Source of the DNA: Leeuwenhoekiella nanhaiensis
Lineage (GTDB): Bacteria > Bacteroidota > Bacteroidia > Flavobacteriales > Flavobacteriaceae
Assembly (NCBI RefSeq): GCF_002744755.1
Contig: NZ_KZ319290.1
Span: 319,750-383,749 of the forward strand
Direction of reading: 5' to 3'
DNA: 64,000 nucleotides
Of the stretch, positions 1 through 7,444 are shown one piece after another (positions within the stretch are counted from its first letter, which is position 1; every line of letters begins with the position of its first letter). Position numbers and translations under genes: made by a program. The notes beneath the pieces are model-generated. The model saw nothing but the letters and a program-made list of their open reading frames with translations, was not told the DNA's origin and searched no databases.

Positions 1-1
1 T

Positions 2-73
2 GTGGCTCAAAATGCAGTTTTTGAAATGATTGAAGGAGATACCCGAATTGAAGATGCGATCAAGCCGTTCTAA
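2..73 (+). CDS. 3' end of an unidentified gene (partial)
   Basis: An open frame enters from the left edge and ends at a TAA at 71-73, leaving 23 C-terminal residues (ending ..RIEDAIKPF). A strong hairpin terminator follows at once, which supports a genuine gene end. The fragment is too short for me to assign a family, so no function is claimed. Confidence 0.6.
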   Translation: MAQNAVFEMIEGDTRIEDAIKPF

Positions 74-95
74 CAAGACATAATGCAAAAAAACT

Positions 96-130
96 AAAAA
101 GCCCGTAAACTGAATGTTTACGGGCTTTTT
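96..130. terminator. Bidirectional intrinsic terminator
   Basis: A perfect 15-bp inverted repeat (96-110 and 116-130) with a 5-base loop, a GC-rich core and A/T tracts on the two sides. It can end the partial gene from the left on the plus strand and the tRNA-Leu transcript on the minus strand. Confidence 0.85.
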
Positions 131-137
131 CTGGTAG

Positions 138-220
138 TACCCGGGATGGGACTTGAACCCACACGTACGAAGTACACACGGCCCTCAACCGTGCCTGTCT
201 ACCAATTTCAGCACCCGGGT
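138..220 (-). tRNA. tRNA-Leu (anticodon GAG)
   Basis: Read on the minus strand, the sequence folds as a class II tRNA. The 7-bp acceptor stem is ACCCGGG/CCCGGGT. The anticodon stem is CACGG/CCGTG around loop TTGAGGG, giving anticodon GAG. A variable arm and a GGTTCAAGTCC T-loop region follow. The discriminator base is A, and the terminal CCA is not encoded. Length is 83 nt, normal for tRNA-Leu. Confidence 0.93.
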
Positions 221-250
221 CTGTTTAATTCAAAACTATTTAAAAAAACA

Positions 251-273
251 AAACCAGACTATAAATCTGGTTT
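251..273 (-). terminator. Hairpin with T-run between the two tRNA genes
   Basis: Arms aaaccaga (251-258) and tctggttt (266-273) form an 8-bp hairpin. On the minus strand it is followed by TTGTTTTTTT, so it can act as an intrinsic terminator for tRNA-Lys. This implies that tRNA-Leu has its own promoter or relies on readthrough. Confidence 0.6.
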
Positions 274-279
274 ATTTTG

Positions 280-352
280 TGACTTGGCTGGGGCTCGAAC
301 CCAGGACCCTCTCCTTAAAAGGGAGATGCTCTACCAACTGAGCTACCAAGTC
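280..352 (-). tRNA. tRNA-Lys (anticodon TTT)
   Basis: On the minus strand, acceptor stem GACTTGG pairs with CCAAGTC, followed by discriminator A. The D-arm is AGCTCAGTTGGTAGAGC. The anticodon stem is TCTCC/GGAGA with loop CTTTTAA, so the anticodon is TTT. The T-arm is CTGGGTTCGAGCCCCAG. Length is 73 nt and CCA is not encoded. Confidence 0.96.
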
Positions 353-474
353 TTTCCCTGAATGCGGCTGCAAATATACAGCCATTTTTTTGATCTGCAC
401 AAGGCTTTTTGTAATAAATTTGAAGAAAATTATTCAGTATTATTTACTGCTCTGAAAATCAGATTCATTTAAGC

Positions 475-993
475 ATGAAAATTTATTTAATAGGATATAT
501 GGGCTCAGGAAAATCTACTTTAGGTAGAGCTTTGGCCCAAAAACAACAACTTCGATTTATTGATTTTGATGAGTACCTCGAGGAAAAAGAGGGGCAGAGC
601 ATCGCAACTATTTTTAAAGAGAAAGGCGAAATCTACTTCAGGAAACGCGAATCACACTATCTGGACGAACTTTTAGATCTGGAAGAAGAAGCGGTTATAA
701 GCCTGGGCGGTGGTACCCCGTGTTATGGTGATGCAATGCAGCGCATAAAAGCGGCGCCGGGTACCTCTGTGTATATAAACGTTCCGGTTACTGAACTGAG
801 TAGTCGTTTGTGGAGTCAGCGGGAACACAGACCGGTTCTAAATCATCAGGATACTCCTGAGAAACTGGAAGAATTTGTGCGTAAACACCTCTTTGAACGC
901 AGTTTTTATTACAATCAGGCAGATTTAATACTGCGCACGCAAGATCAAACTCCTGAGGACTCTTTAAAAGCCTTAGAAGCGGCTTTATTCTAA
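475..993 (+). CDS. aroK: Shikimate kinase
   Basis: This protein (172 aa) phosphorylates shikimate at the 3-OH with ATP, a cytosolic step towards chorismate and aromatic amino acids. Visible motifs are the P-loop GYMGSGKS (residues 7-14), the DFD acid pair (30-32) that binds magnesium and shikimate, a conserved Arg in YFRKRE, the GGG loop (78-80), and a LID-like REHRPVL segment near residue 118. The length is typical of AroK. The ATG at 475 has an AT-rich leader and no Shine-Dalgarno site. The 3' end overlaps the convergent PyrR-like gene by 9 bases. Confidence 0.95.
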   Translation: MKIYLIGYMGSGKSTLGRALAQKQQLRFIDFDEYLEEKEGQSIATIFKEKGEIYFRKRESHYLDELLDLEEEAVISLGGGTPCYGDAMQRIKAAPGTSVYINVPVTELSSRLWSQREHRPVLNHQDTPEKLEEFVRKHLFERSFYYNQADLILRTQDQTPEDSLKALEAALF

Positions 994-1488
994 AATGGCA
1001 TAATCGCCTTCGGGTTTAAAGCGCACTTTTACACGCTCATTTAATGAAGTGCTTAAAGAGATGCCTTTGTAATCGGCTTTTACCGGATATTTCTTATGAT
1101 TTCGGTTTACCAAAACAGCGGTTTTAAATTGCTTTAGCGGCACATCCAAAAAATGTTTAACCCCGTAAATAAGTGTAGTCCCTGAATTGAGCACGTCGTC
1201 TATGAGTACCAAAGACTTGTTCGCATAAGCTTCCGGTTGTAATGAGGTCTCTACCGTTCCCTGAGGCGCGGTTTTATTCATGGTAACCCGGCACAGGGTA
1301 CATTTGATTTCTGATATCTCTTCTAAAATGGGTTTTAGCCGTTCCGCAATCGCATAACCGTTTAGCGCAACACCGGCAAGAATAATTTCGCTTTCATCAA
1401 CATTGCTTTCGTAGATCTGATAAGCAATGCGACGTATTTTATGTTGAATATCCTCGTGCGATAGAATGGTTTGTACTGCCGTTTTCAT
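985..1488 (-). CDS. PyrR-like phosphoribosyltransferase family protein
   Basis: A 167-aa type I phosphoribosyltransferase. The PRPP-binding signature VLIDDVLNSGTT lies at residues 94-105, preceded by the flexible-loop region usual for this fold. The size is close to PyrR, the pyrimidine attenuator protein with uracil phosphoribosyltransferase activity. No pyr gene or attenuator is nearby, so the family level is safe but a regulatory role is not shown. It is the last gene of a minus-strand cluster with the methyltransferase (17-base gap) and the S4 gene, and its stop overlaps the end of aroK. Confidence 0.8.
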   Translation of the reverse strand: MKTAVQTILSHEDIQHKIRRIAYQIYESNVDESEIILAGVALNGYAIAERLKPILEEISEIKCTLCRVTMNKTAPQGTVETSLQPEAYANKSLVLIDDVLNSGTTLIYGVKHFLDVPLKQFKTAVLVNRNHKKYPVKADYKGISLSTSLNERVKVRFKPEGDYAILE

Positions 1489-1505
1489 ACTTAAACTAAA
1501 AGATT

Positions 1506-2093
1506 TCAGATTTTTTCAAAGATAGCGAAGAGTTCTTTTCCTGCCCGTGGTTTTATGGAATTATAACAGCGCTCTAAAGTTTTTATGCGGAAGTATTCTG
1601 AAAATAAATTGGTGTATTCTCTTTTGCTGCCGCCAAAGGGAGGGCCTTGTTCGGTAAGCGGAAAATCAAAAAACAAACCTGCGAGTTTTCCGCCTGAAGT
1701 CAGTAAATGGTAACTGTGCCTCACATAATGAGGCCGGAGTTTGGGGTCAAGGGCGCAAAAAAAGGTTTGTTCCAGAATACGATCATAGCTGCCGGAATAT
1801 TCAAAAAAATCTCCTTCAATGATTTTTAAGCGATCTGTAGCCGGAATACGTTGCTGTAAGCGCTGCAGGGCAGAACCGGAAAGATCAATGACGGTGATAT
1901 TCGTAAACCCGGCATTTAAAAGGGATTCTGCCTCGTGTCCGTAACCGGCTCCGGGTATTAAAATGCGTAGATTTTTCGATGGGAGTTGATCTGCATATTG
2001 CATCAGGGCAGGAGCTGCGTAGCCTATATCCCAGCCCGTTTGCGATTCCATATAACGGGATTCCCAATATTTTTTATTCAGGTGAGTCTTCAA
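1506..2093 (-). CDS. SAM-dependent methyltransferase, TPMT family
   Basis: A 195-aa class I methyltransferase of the thiopurine/thiol S-methyltransferase type. The N-terminus carries the family's WESRY and TGWDIGYAAP segments. The SAM-binding loop ILIPGAGYGHE follows at about residues 44-54, an acidic strand end VIDLS at 68-72, and EQTFFCALDP at 108-117. The substrate is probably a small thiol or halide-like acceptor, as in the family, but cannot be read from sequence. The start overlaps the upstream S4-domain gene by 20 bases, which suggests translational coupling. Confidence 0.8.
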   Translation of the reverse strand: MKTHLNKKYWESRYMESQTGWDIGYAAPALMQYADQLPSKNLRILIPGAGYGHEAESLLNAGFTNITVIDLSGSALQRLQQRIPATDRLKIIEGDFFEYSGSYDRILEQTFFCALDPKLRPHYVRHSYHLLTSGGKLAGLFFDFPLTEQGPPFGGSKREYTNLFSEYFRIKTLERCYNSIKPRAGKELFAIFEKI

Positions 2094-2466
2094 AGAAGTC
2101 GTCGTTTTCGTAAAAATCGTCCAGATCGCGACGGTCTTTTTTAGTAGGACGGCCGGTACCTTTTTTACGGTAATAATCTTTAGAGTATTTCAGCAAATCC
2201 AGTTTTTCCAGATTTTCGGCAGGGGTTCGGTCTACATAATACAATCCGGTAAGCTTAGCTCCAACCCGGCTGGGCGGATGGGCTAAAACCTCTATAATGT
2301 AATCAATCTGATTCTTGCGTATTTGTATGGTATCTGAAGGGAAAACTTCCCGTGAAGGTTTTACTGCAACATCGTTCATTTTTACCTGTCCTTTTTTACA
2401 GGCTTCGGTTGCTATAGAACGGGTTTTAAAGTATCGCACACACCATAAATATTTGTCTACTCGCAT
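2074..2466 (-). CDS. S4-domain RNA-binding protein (Hsp15-like)
   Basis: A 130-aa protein that begins directly with an S4 fold (MRVDKYLWCVRYFKTRS..KKGQVKMND). The arrangement is that of the heat-shock ribosome-associated protein Hsp15 (HslR), which binds stalled 50S subunits. The C-terminal third is basic and then strongly acidic (DDFYENDDFFED), a common tail in flavobacterial homologues. It is the first gene of the minus-strand trio with the methyltransferase and PyrR-like genes. A ribosome-rescue role is inferred from family only. Confidence 0.8.
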   Translation of the reverse strand: MRVDKYLWCVRYFKTRSIATEACKKGQVKMNDVAVKPSREVFPSDTIQIRKNQIDYIIEVLAHPPSRVGAKLTGLYYVDRTPAENLEKLDLLKYSKDYYRKKGTGRPTKKDRRDLDDFYENDDFFEDSPE

Positions 2467-2544
2467 AATCTATTGCTTTAAAGCTCGTTTTTACACAACA
2501 AAAATAGCGCAAAATTGTATCTTGCGCGACCTAAAAGGATATTG

Positions 2545-3450
2545 ATGAATATGATGAAAAATACGGTTTTTGCAGCTCTTGGGCTTTTATTGATAGTGTC
2601 TTGTCAAAATGATGATGATGGTCCGGTTGTGGAGCCACCCAGAGATCGCGGCGAAGTTCAGTTAGAAAGTGAAGCAAACCTTCAGACTTATCTCGAAACA
2701 CATACGTATAATTACGAGGATTTTGCAACGCCCCCTGCAGATTTTAATTTTGACATTGTATTTGATACTATCTCAGGAGAAAATGCAGATAAAATACCTC
2801 TTATAGATCACCCAAATTTAAAGGCGACTCGGTATACTTATCGGGATGTCGATTATACGCTATATGTTCTTGAAGCTAAGGAAGGGCAGGGAGAGCAGCC
2901 TAGCTTTGCAGATTCTACTTTTGTAAATTATCAGGGAAATATTGTTGAGGGTTCTAAGTTTGACGGTACTACAACCCCAATATGGTTAAATCTTCCGGAA
3001 ACTATTTTTGGTTTTGGAAATGGGCTAAAGGAGCTTAAAGCCGGTACAGGGATTTCTCAAAATGAAGACGGCAGTTTCAATTATGGAACCGACTATGGTG
3101 TAGGTGCAGTATTTATACCCAGTGGTCTGGGATATTTTAGTAATCCTACCAATTCAATACCTGCCTATTCAGATTTAGTCTTTCGTTTCAAATTATACGG
3201 GATAGTCAAAGACGCTGATGAGGATAATGATGGCATTCCAAATGCAATGGAGGATATAAATGGCAATTTCTATTTGTTTGAAGCAGAAGATGACACGGAT
3301 AATGACGGTATACCTAATTTTCAGGATAGCGACGATGACGGTGATGGAATCCCTACTCGAGAGGAGATTGTTATAAACGAAGATGGAAGTATTACGTTTA
3401 CAGATTCAAACAATGATGACACTCCAGATTACTTAGACCCTGATAATTAA
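2545..3450 (+). CDS. FKBP-type peptidyl-prolyl isomerase lipoprotein with Asp-rich tail
   Basis: I start this gene at ATG 2545, giving 301 aa, because it places a lipoprotein signal at the N-terminus with the lipobox Cys near residue 20 (LLIVSC). An upstream in-frame ATG at 2515 would bury that signal. Residues about 118-220 resemble an FKBP domain: FVNYQGNIVEGSKFDGT, then a hydrophobic rim ending in a LVFRFKLYGI strand. The last 80 residues hold DEDNDGIPN, DTDNDGIPNFQD and DDDGDGIP repeats, like thrombospondin type-3 calcium-binding repeats. It is probably an envelope-anchored folding factor. Relation to the gliding protein GldI is possible but not shown. Confidence 0.82.
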   Translation: MNMMKNTVFAALGLLLIVSCQNDDDGPVVEPPRDRGEVQLESEANLQTYLETHTYNYEDFATPPADFNFDIVFDTISGENADKIPLIDHPNLKATRYTYRDVDYTLYVLEAKEGQGEQPSFADSTFVNYQGNIVEGSKFDGTTTPIWLNLPETIFGFGNGLKELKAGTGISQNEDGSFNYGTDYGVGAVFIPSGLGYFSNPTNSIPAYSDLVFRFKLYGIVKDADEDNDGIPNAMEDINGNFYLFEAEDDTDNDGIPNFQDSDDDGDGIPTREEIVINEDGSITFTDSNNDDTPDYLDPDN

Positions 3451-3471
3451 TCAGAAGAATATTGAAAACAA

Positions 3472-3504
3472 AAAAATCCCGCTACCTGAAGTAGCGGGAT
3501 TTTT
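3472..3504. terminator. Strong bidirectional terminator
   Basis: A 14-bp perfect inverted repeat (3472-3485 and 3491-3504) around loop ctgaa, with A/T tracts at both ends. It sits between the convergent FKBP lipoprotein gene and the minus-strand barrel gene and can end both transcripts. Confidence 0.9.
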
Positions 3505-3529
3505 AGTTTAACCGTTTGGTTATTGAATA

Positions 3530-4114
3530 TTATAAATTCAATGAAAGGCTTAGGATCAACTGATCAGGGCGGGTGTCTATTCGCGAATCGTTTGTGATGA
3601 TTCCATTAGTACTTAAGAATTGGGCTTCATTATCTTTAAAGCCGCGCTCATAGCGCAAATCAACTCCCAGCTTTCCTAAAGCAAGGCCTACACCAAAATT
3701 AAGGCCTACTGTAAAATCGTCCTGTACATCGCCAAGATCAATACCTTCATATTCGGTATCTAAGATGTATTGTAACGAAGGACCTGCAAAAATGTTGATG
3801 GGCCCAAAAACTTCAAGACCTACAAGAAGCGGCGCATCCAGTTTTTGAACACTAAACTCATCACTGTCATAGGTGGTCTTTAGTTTTGTGTAGACCAGCT
3901 CAGGTCTGAAGTATAAACGTTCACCTGTTCGGCCGTAAACCCCAACGTGAAAGCCTAAATCCCTGTCAGGATTCTCATAAGCTTCACCTACATCGTTACT
4001 GATATCGCCGGTGGCACCGTAATTAAGACCTGCTTTAATACCAAAGCCCGGGTCTGATTGCGCGTAAGTCAATGACGCGACTAAACAAAAAATTCCTAAA
4101 AATGCGTTCTTCAT
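3530..4114 (-). CDS. Outer membrane beta-barrel protein
   Basis: A 194-aa protein with a Sec signal peptide (MKNAFLGIFCLVASLTYAQS) followed by FGIKAGLNYG, the usual opening of the PorT/OmpW-like beta-barrel family in Bacteroidetes. Alternating hydrophobic strands run to the C-terminal LILSLSLNL, consistent with an 8-stranded barrel. Ligand and partner are unknown. It is transcribed alone, with a terminator shared with the FKBP gene downstream and its own 119-base upstream region. Confidence 0.75.
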   Translation of the reverse strand: MKNAFLGIFCLVASLTYAQSDPGFGIKAGLNYGATGDISNDVGEAYENPDRDLGFHVGVYGRTGERLYFRPELVYTKLKTTYDSDEFSVQKLDAPLLVGLEVFGPINIFAGPSLQYILDTEYEGIDLGDVQDDFTVGLNFGVGLALGKLGVDLRYERGFKDNEAQFLSTNGIITNDSRIDTRPDQLILSLSLNL

Positions 4115-4200
4115 ATCAATTAAGTTGTGCCCTTGCGGGCGGTTAAAATTAAATTGGATTAAAAATGATTCCGAACTAATTTTTGGTTGATGCTGAAAAC

Positions 4201-4235
4201 AGGCATTCTTAGGAATTATGTCATAAAGAGTGCCT
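4201..4235 (-). terminator. Possible weak terminator after the transketolase genes
   Basis: On the minus strand, aggcactctt and aagaatgcct form a 10-bp stem with one mismatch around a 15-base loop, followed by GTTTT. The stem overlaps the stop codon of the transketolase C-terminal subunit. It is weaker than the other terminators in this window. Confidence 0.4.
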
Positions 4236-5187
4236 ACTTCTTAGCCAGCACTCTATTAACGGCTTCTACAATAGATTTAGTATTGAGACCGTATTTTTCC
4301 ATCAATTCGGCAGGAGTACCAGACTCGCCAAAGGTGTCATTGGTAGCGATAAATTCCTGATAAACAGGATCGTTTTTGGCTAATACACCGGCAACGCTTT
4401 CGCCCAGACCACCTAAATAATTGTGCTCTTCACAGGTCACTACACAACGGGTTTTCTTAACTGAATTTAAAATAGCTTCCTCGTCAAGCGGCTTAATGGT
4501 GTGAATGTTTATCACTTCAGCGCTGATTCCTTTTTCTTCCAATTGCTCAGCAGCTTCAAGCGCGTGCCATACCAGGTGACCGGTTGCAATGATGGTAACG
4601 TCAGAACCATCTACTAAATGCAAAGCTTTTCCTATTTCAAATTTTCCGTCTTTCTCGGTGAAATTGGGAACGCTTGGACGACCAAAGCGTAAATAAACAG
4701 GTCCGTCATAATCAGCGATCGCTATTGTGGCAGCCTTGGTTTGGTTGAAGTCACAAGGATTGATTACCGTCATTCCCGGAAGCATTTTCATAAGACCGAT
4801 GTCTTCCAGAATCTGGTGGGTTGCCCCATCTTCTCCTAAGGTTAAACCGGCGTGAGAAGCACATATTTTTACGTTTTTACCAGAGTAAGCAACACTTTGA
4901 CGAATCTGATCGTAAACACGACCGGTAGCAAAGTTTGCAAAAGTAGTAGCGTAAGGTATTTTTCCGCCTATGGTCATACCGGCAGCCATACCTATCATGT
5001 TAGCTTCTGCGATTCCGGTTTGAAAGAAGCGCTCGGGATGATTTTTTTCAAAGTCATTCAGTTTAAGCGATCCGGTAAGGTCAGCACATAATGCAACAAC
5101 ATCTTCATGTGTTTTGCCGAGCTCATCCATTCCGGCACCAAAACCTGAACGTGTATCTATATTTCCTGAGTTTGTGAATTTTTTCAT
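4234..5187 (-). CDS. Transketolase, C-terminal subunit
   Basis: A 317-aa protein matching the pyrimidine-binding and C-terminal domains of transketolase, encoded apart from the N-terminal part. Visible are TGIAEANMIGMAAGM with the catalytic-site Glu that activates thiamine diphosphate, SHAGLTLGEDGATHQ in the substrate channel, and the C-terminal domain with VINIHTIKPLDEEAI. With the gene upstream at 5270-6115 it should form an alpha2beta2 enzyme that moves two-carbon units in the non-oxidative pentose phosphate pathway. The two are in the order N then C, with 82 bases between. Confidence 0.92.
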   Translation of the reverse strand: MKKFTNSGNIDTRSGFGAGMDELGKTHEDVVALCADLTGSLKLNDFEKNHPERFFQTGIAEANMIGMAAGMTIGGKIPYATTFANFATGRVYDQIRQSVAYSGKNVKICASHAGLTLGEDGATHQILEDIGLMKMLPGMTVINPCDFNQTKAATIAIADYDGPVYLRFGRPSVPNFTEKDGKFEIGKALHLVDGSDVTIIATGHLVWHALEAAEQLEEKGISAEVINIHTIKPLDEEAILNSVKKTRCVVTCEEHNYLGGLGESVAGVLAKNDPVYQEFIATNDTFGESGTPAELMEKYGLNTKSIVEAVNRVLAKK

Positions 5188-5269
5188 AGTGATTGTCCCT
5201 TAAATAATACGAGTATTAAAGTGGGATTGATTTTAAGATTAATAGCTTGTTTAAATACCTGGTTGAAGA

Positions 5270-6115
5270 TTAATAATCTCCAAGGGTTTCCGGGTTTTGA
5301 GCTAAAGCTTTCTCAAGCTGCTCGTCATTGGGAGCTTTACCGTGCCACGCGTGCGTGTACATCATAAAATCAACGCCGTTACCCATAATGGTATGCAGTA
5401 AAATACAAACCGGTTTTCCTTTTCCGGTACGTGACTTGGCTTCTTTTAAGCCTTCAAGAATAGCAGCCATATCGTTTCCTTTCTCGATATCAAGCACATC
5501 CCATCCAAAAGCTTCAAACTTGGCACGTACACTTCCCATGTTGAGAACGTCATCGGTGCTTCCGTCAATTTGCTGTCCGTTAAGGTCAACCGTAGCGATA
5601 ATATTATCTACTTTATTTGCAGCAGCATACATAATGGCTTCCCAGTTTTGACCTTCCTGCAACTCACCATCACCGTGAAGGGAGTAAACCAGGTTATCAT
5701 CACCATTAAGTTTTTTAGTTTGAGCCGCACCCAAAGCTACACTAAGTCCTTGTCCTAAAGAACCTGAAGCTACGCGTATTCCGGGTAGACCTTCGTGAGT
5801 GGTGGGGTGTCCTTGCAGACGTGAATCTATTTTTCTAAAGGTATTGAGTTCATCAACAGGAAAATAACCCGAACGGGCCAAAACGCTATAGAAAACGGGA
5901 GAAATGTGACCGTTAGAAAGGAAGAATAAATCTTCGCCCTTTCCGTCCATATCAAAACCTTCCTTACGTTTCATCACTTCCTGATATAAGGCTACAAAAA
6001 ATTCAGTACATCCTAATGAACCTCCGGGATGCCCAGAGCTTACCTGATGTACCTGCCTTACGATGTCTCTGCGTACCTGTGAGACAAAATCTTCTAATTC
6101 TTTAATGTTTGGCAT
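5270..6115 (-). CDS. Transketolase, N-terminal (ThDP-binding) subunit
   Basis: A 281-aa protein covering the diphosphate-binding domain of transketolase. Marks include QVSSGHPGGSLGCTEF near the start, LSNGHISPVFY, the GDGELQEGQNWEA ThDP/metal motif, NGQQIDGST and the TIMGNGVDFM loop. It pairs with the C-terminal subunit downstream. Splitting transketolase into two genes is common in Bacteroidetes and archaea, so this is not a broken gene: both halves have clean starts and stops. Confidence 0.93.
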   Translation of the reverse strand: MPNIKELEDFVSQVRRDIVRQVHQVSSGHPGGSLGCTEFFVALYQEVMKRKEGFDMDGKGEDLFFLSNGHISPVFYSVLARSGYFPVDELNTFRKIDSRLQGHPTTHEGLPGIRVASGSLGQGLSVALGAAQTKKLNGDDNLVYSLHGDGELQEGQNWEAIMYAAANKVDNIIATVDLNGQQIDGSTDDVLNMGSVRAKFEAFGWDVLDIEKGNDMAAILEGLKEAKSRTGKGKPVCILLHTIMGNGVDFMMYTHAWHGKAPNDEQLEKALAQNPETLGDY

Positions 6116-6313
6116 GTTGATTGAGTTAAAAATTGAAGGTCAAAAATACCCATTTTTAACAGGTATTACAATCAATAAGCTACTTAATACGGTGGTTTTT
6201 AGGATAATTTAAGAAGATAGGAGTTATAAGTGATTATTTTACACTTATTAAGCATTTTTTGGGGCCAAAAGTATCTATTAAATAGTTTTATCTTTGCCCC
6301 TCTAATTCACGAT

Positions 6314-7444
6314 ATGCAATTTGAACTCGTAAGTACCGATGCTGCCAGTAAAGCACGGGCAGGAACTCTAACAACTGACCACGGAACCATTGAAACTCCC
6401 ATTTTTATGCCGGTGGGTACAGTGGGAACTGTAAAAGGTGTGCATCAGCGGGAACTTACTCAGGATATTGACCCCGACATCATTTTGGGGAATACCTATC
6501 ATTTATACCTAAGGCCACAGACCACTATTCTGGAGAAAGCCGGCGGGCTGCACAAGTTTATGAACTGGGACCGGAATATCCTGACAGACAGTGGTGGGTA
6601 TCAGGTCTATTCGCTTTCAGCCAACCGAAAAATCAAGGAAGAAGGGGTAAAGTTCAAATCGCACATTGACGGCTCATTTCACATGTTTACGCCCGAGCGG
6701 GTGATGGAAATTCAACGTAGTATAGGTGCTGATATCATTATGGCATTTGATGAGTGTACGCCCTATCCCTGCGATTACAACTATGCCAAGCGTTCTATGC
6801 ATATGACCCACCGCTGGTTAGACCGGTGTATTAAGCATCTGGCAAAAACTCCGGTGAAATATGGCTATGATCAGGCGTTTTTTCCTATTGTACAGGGCAG
6901 TACCTATAAAGATTTGCGCAAGCAATCTGCGGAATACATTGCCAATTCTGGTGCAGTAGGTAATGCTATTGGTGGACTTTCTGTAGGTGAACCTGCTGAA
7001 GAAATGTACGCCATGACCGAAATTGTGACCGATATTCTTCCGTTTGAAAAACCACGTTATTTGATGGGTGTGGGAACCCCGATCAATATTTTAGAAAATA
7101 TTGCGTTAGGAGTTGATATGTTTGACTGTGTGATGCCTACACGTAACGGTCGTAACGGAACCTTATTTACGCAACACGGAACCATAAATATTAAAAATAA
7201 AAAGTGGGAGGATGATTTTTCGCCACTTGATCCTGACGGTACTACCTGGGTAGACACGGCCTATTCAAAAGCCTATGTACGGCATTTGTTTAGCGTAAAT
7301 GAAATTCTGGGCCGCCAGATTGGTACGATTCATAACCTGGGATTCTACATGTGGCTGGTGCGTGAGGCCCGTAAGCACATCATCGCGGGAGATTTTAATG
7401 CCTGGAAAGAAAAGATGGTAAAACAAATGGATAAAAGACTCTAG
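6314..7444 (+). CDS. tgt: tRNA-guanine transglycosylase (queuine tRNA-ribosyltransferase)
   Basis: I start at ATG 6314 (376 aa, the usual length). The longer frame from 6230 adds a non-homologous hydrophobic stretch. The enzyme swaps guanine 34 of GUN-anticodon tRNAs for preQ1. Key elements are ILTDSGGYQVYSL, with the catalytic Asp near residue 92, and VDMFDCVMPTRNGRNG, with the nucleophilic Asp near residue 270. The region where E. coli has the CxCxxC zinc cysteines reads DPDGTTWVDTAYS, so all three are replaced, while TIHN keeps the His. The permease gene starts directly after the stop, so the two are co-transcribed. Confidence 0.95.
   Translation: MQFELVSTDAASKARAGTLTTDHGTIETPIFMPVGTVGTVKGVHQRELTQDIDPDIILGNTYHLYLRPQTTILEKAGGLHKFMNWDRNILTDSGGYQVYSLSANRKIKEEGVKFKSHIDGSFHMFTPERVMEIQRSIGADIIMAFDECTPYPCDYNYAKRSMHMTHRWLDRCIKHLAKTPVKYGYDQAFFPIVQGSTYKDLRKQSAEYIANSGAVGNAIGGLSVGEPAEEMYAMTEIVTDILPFEKPRYLMGVGTPINILENIALGVDMFDCVMPTRNGRNGTLFTQHGTINIKNKKWEDDFSPLDPDGTTWVDTAYSKAYVRHLFSVNEILGRQIGTIHNLGFYMWLVREARKHIIAGDFNAWKEKMVKQMDKRL

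Noticed and set aside
138-352. tRNA genes as an integration site of a genomic island
   Set aside because: No integrase, no direct repeat of a tRNA 3' end and no composition shift are seen on either side.
146-361. Two overlapping plus-strand ORFs of 60-70 codons
   Set aside because: They run antisense through tRNA-Leu and tRNA-Lys; the tRNA folds explain the sequence fully.
4234-6115. Transketolase broken by a frameshift
   Set aside because: The two parts have proper starts and stops and an 82-base gap; two-gene transketolases are normal in Bacteroidetes.
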